A stretch of 64,000 bases of DNA from Streptomyces sp. SID12488 (GTDB taxonomy: Bacteria; Actinomycetota; Actinomycetes; Streptomycetales; Streptomycetaceae), in the NCBI RefSeq assembly GCF_010548275.1, contig NZ_JAAGLT010000002.1, positions 248,001-312,000 of the forward strand. Direction: 5' to 3'. Within the stretch, counting starts at the first letter, position 1, and each line of letters opens with the position of its first letter. Positions 61,933-64,000 of this stretch are shown here, in pieces. Both the position numbers and the translations under genes were made by a program. Under the pieces are notes generated by a model. It was not told the DNA's origin. It saw only the letters and a list, made by a program, of their open reading frames with translations, and searched no databases.

Positions 61933-62493
61933 TCACGGGGTTGGCGGGAAATCTCGATCGGACGGCGTGACCGGGGACCGCAGGCCGAGCCACTGCTCGG
62001 CGTCCCAGGCCTCGAACCGCTCCACCTCGGTGAACCCCAGCTTCGCCGCGAGGCGCATCGAGCCGACGTTGGCGGTCTGGGTGGTGAGCACCACCGGCTC
62101 GCCGGGAAGGGCGCCGGTGAGCCAGTCGAGTGCCGCCACGCATGCCTCGGCGGCGTACCCGGATCCCCACGACCGCGGCAGGAACAGGTAGCCGAGATCG
62201 ACCTTTCCTGCGGCAGCCGGGCGACGGTGGCCCGTTGCTCTCCGGAGCAGGATCTGGCCGATCATCGCCCCGTCGAGCTCAACGACGAAACTTCCGGGCT
62301 GCCGCCCGGGCACCTCGGGCATCTCGCGCTCCAGCTCGTCACGCGGCTGGGGGCCGCCGAGGTAGGTGTGCACCTCCGGCGAGGCGTACAGCTCGATGAA
62401 CGCCGCACGGTCCCGGGTCTCGGACTCACGGAGCACAAGCCTCTCGGTTTTGATCGGGGCAGGTGGCCAGGCGACGGCTCCGAGCTCAGTCAT
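61933..62493 (-). CDS. GNAT (RimJ/RimL-type) acetyltransferase
   Basis: A 186-residue acetyltransferase: IKTERLVLRES at the start (the RimL-type first strand), GQILLRRATG, the acetyl-CoA motif LGYLFLPRSWGSGYAAEAC (about 98-116) and NVGSMRLAAKLGFTEVERFE (about 145-164). RimL-like enzymes modify protein N-termini or small amines; the substrate is unknown. The ATG at 62493 gives the family start; the open frame upstream runs into the transposase remnant. Confidence 0.87.
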   Translation of the reverse strand: MTELGAVAWPPAPIKTERLVLRESETRDRAAFIELYASPEVHTYLGGPQPRDELEREMPEVPGRQPGSFVVELDGAMIGQILLRRATGHRRPAAAGKVDLGYLFLPRSWGSGYAAEACVAALDWLTGALPGEPVVLTTQTANVGSMRLAAKLGFTEVERFEAWDAEQWLGLRSPVTPSDRDFPPTP

Positions 62494-62589
62494 ACCGGCC
62501 AGCCAATCAGCAGGCTCGGCAGCGATCAAGACTCGCGGACCGGCCAACCCACCCTGCCCGGTCCCGTCCTTCTTCTCTCCCATCCCCTC

Positions 62590-63110
62590 TGACGCTGGCC
62601 TGATTGGCCTGCTCGGTGTCGAGTTGGCGGTCGTCCCAGCAGTCCAGGACGGCCTCGGCAAGGGCGTCGAGCATGCCGTGGGTGCGGATGGTCTTGATGT
62701 CGTGCACTGTGCCGGGCAAGGCGGGCGAGGCGCCGCCCAGCGGGCGGCCGAACGGGTCCCTGAGCACTTGGACGTTCATGCGGTGCTTACGGTTCTTGTG
62801 GTGCTTGCCGGAGTGGAAGGGTCGGCCGGCGGCGATCCGGTCGCCGGGCAGCAGGGTGCCCTCCAGGGTGACGAACGCGGTGGTCGTCGCACGCTCGACG
62901 GTTGCCGGAGGGTGGGAGTCGGCGCGGCCGGCAGGTCCAGAGCCTCGTGGATGTGGCGGAAGACCGTGGTCACGCCGATACCGAAGAAAGGGGCGAGCCG
63001 GGTGTAGGGGCGCCGCAGTGCAGGTGGGCCAGTACGAGCAGGACCTGGCGACGCGCGGACGGACTCCGCCAACTGGTGCCGACCTGACGGCGATGATCGG
63101 CCGGCTGTCG
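62590..63110 (-). pseudogene. Frameshifted DDE transposase (IS5-like, HTH_Tnp_4 group)
   Basis: Three minus-strand frames carry consecutive pieces of one transposase: YTRLAPFFGIGVTTVFRHIH (helix-turn-helix) in one, the FVTLEGTLLPGDRIA-like stretch in another, and MNVQVLRDPFGRPLG then GTVHDIKTIRTHGMLDAL (DDE domain core, with the HDIK block) in a third. At least two frameshifts and missing ends make it inactive. Inverted terminal repeats were not found by eye. Confidence 0.65.
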
Positions 63111-63148
63111 GGTCAGCAAGCGCAGGCGCGAGCGGAATCTCAGCACGC

Positions 63149-63185
63149 ATGAGTCCCCGCCGGAAGAAGGCCGGCGGGGACTCAT
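63149..63185. terminator. Bidirectional terminator hairpin
   Basis: Perfect 15-bp stem atgagtccccgccgg (63149-63163) / ccggcggggactcat (63171-63185) with a 7-nt loop, 30 bp after the stop of the collagen-like gene on the minus strand. A strong terminator for that gene. Confidence 0.85.
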
Positions 63186-63214
63186 ATGTGCAAAGGCGTT
63201 CGTGAGGTGTGCGG

Positions 63215-64000
<786 letters not shown>

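Overview
The window is high-GC actinobacterial DNA, almost certainly a Streptomyces chromosome. Third-position GC bias is strong, GTG and TTG starts are common, and several families are typical of the genus: two giant LAL-type LuxR regulators, an XRE/DUF397/HATPase triad, a class A RNase P RNA gene and a widespread Streptomyces intergenic repeat.

Left flank (1-11 kb). A partial Uma2 gene, an AraC regulator coupled to an EamA exporter, and rnpB, whose 5' end overlaps the exporter CDS. Then come a gene-free stretch with 12-bp tandem repeats, a secreted RTX-like Ca-binding protein, a LAL regulator, a lipoprotein, a dienelactone hydrolase family gene, a Fic toxin with its antitoxin, and fragments of dead genes. 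A diverged second copy of the rnpB 3' end with its terminator lies at 10989-11056, exactly where a defence island begins.

Defence island (11-42 kb). Two tandem PD-(D/E)XK-like/DUF2075 nuclease-helicase paralogues diverge from a complete BREX type 2 (Pgl) system. The system is split into pglW-pglX and pglY-pglZ-brxD-brxHI. About 4 kb separate the halves and hold an XRE/DUF397/HATPase regulatory triad and a divergent pair of genes that look like QatB and QatC, the deazaguanine-type core of Qat defence, without the usual qatA or qatD. pglX has a distinctly AT-richer central (specificity) part and several simple-sequence tracts. The island ends with a DUF3800 gene behind a large perfect hairpin, a DUF262-HNH (type IV-like) endonuclease, a DUF397 remnant and an unknown gene. 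I read the region as a multilayer anti-phage island. The embedded QatB/QatC-like pair is the best candidate for something undescribed.

Right flank (43-64 kb). Mostly ordinary chromosomal genes: a second LAL regulator with a divergent LuxR gene, MazG-like, DoxX, NTF2-like, aldo/keto reductase, a MacB-type ABC exporter pair, an SDR/Gfo-Idh pair, a Bcr/CflA exporter coupled to a serine hydrolase, two methyltransferases (one Rsm22-like) and GNAT enzymes. A TnpB element sits directly after a GNAT gene and beside a fragment of an Rsm22-like gene. A broken DDE transposase and a collagen-like protein running off the right edge close the window. No tRNA, rRNA operon or CRISPR array was seen. Start sites and family names come from reading the sequence; no database search was run.
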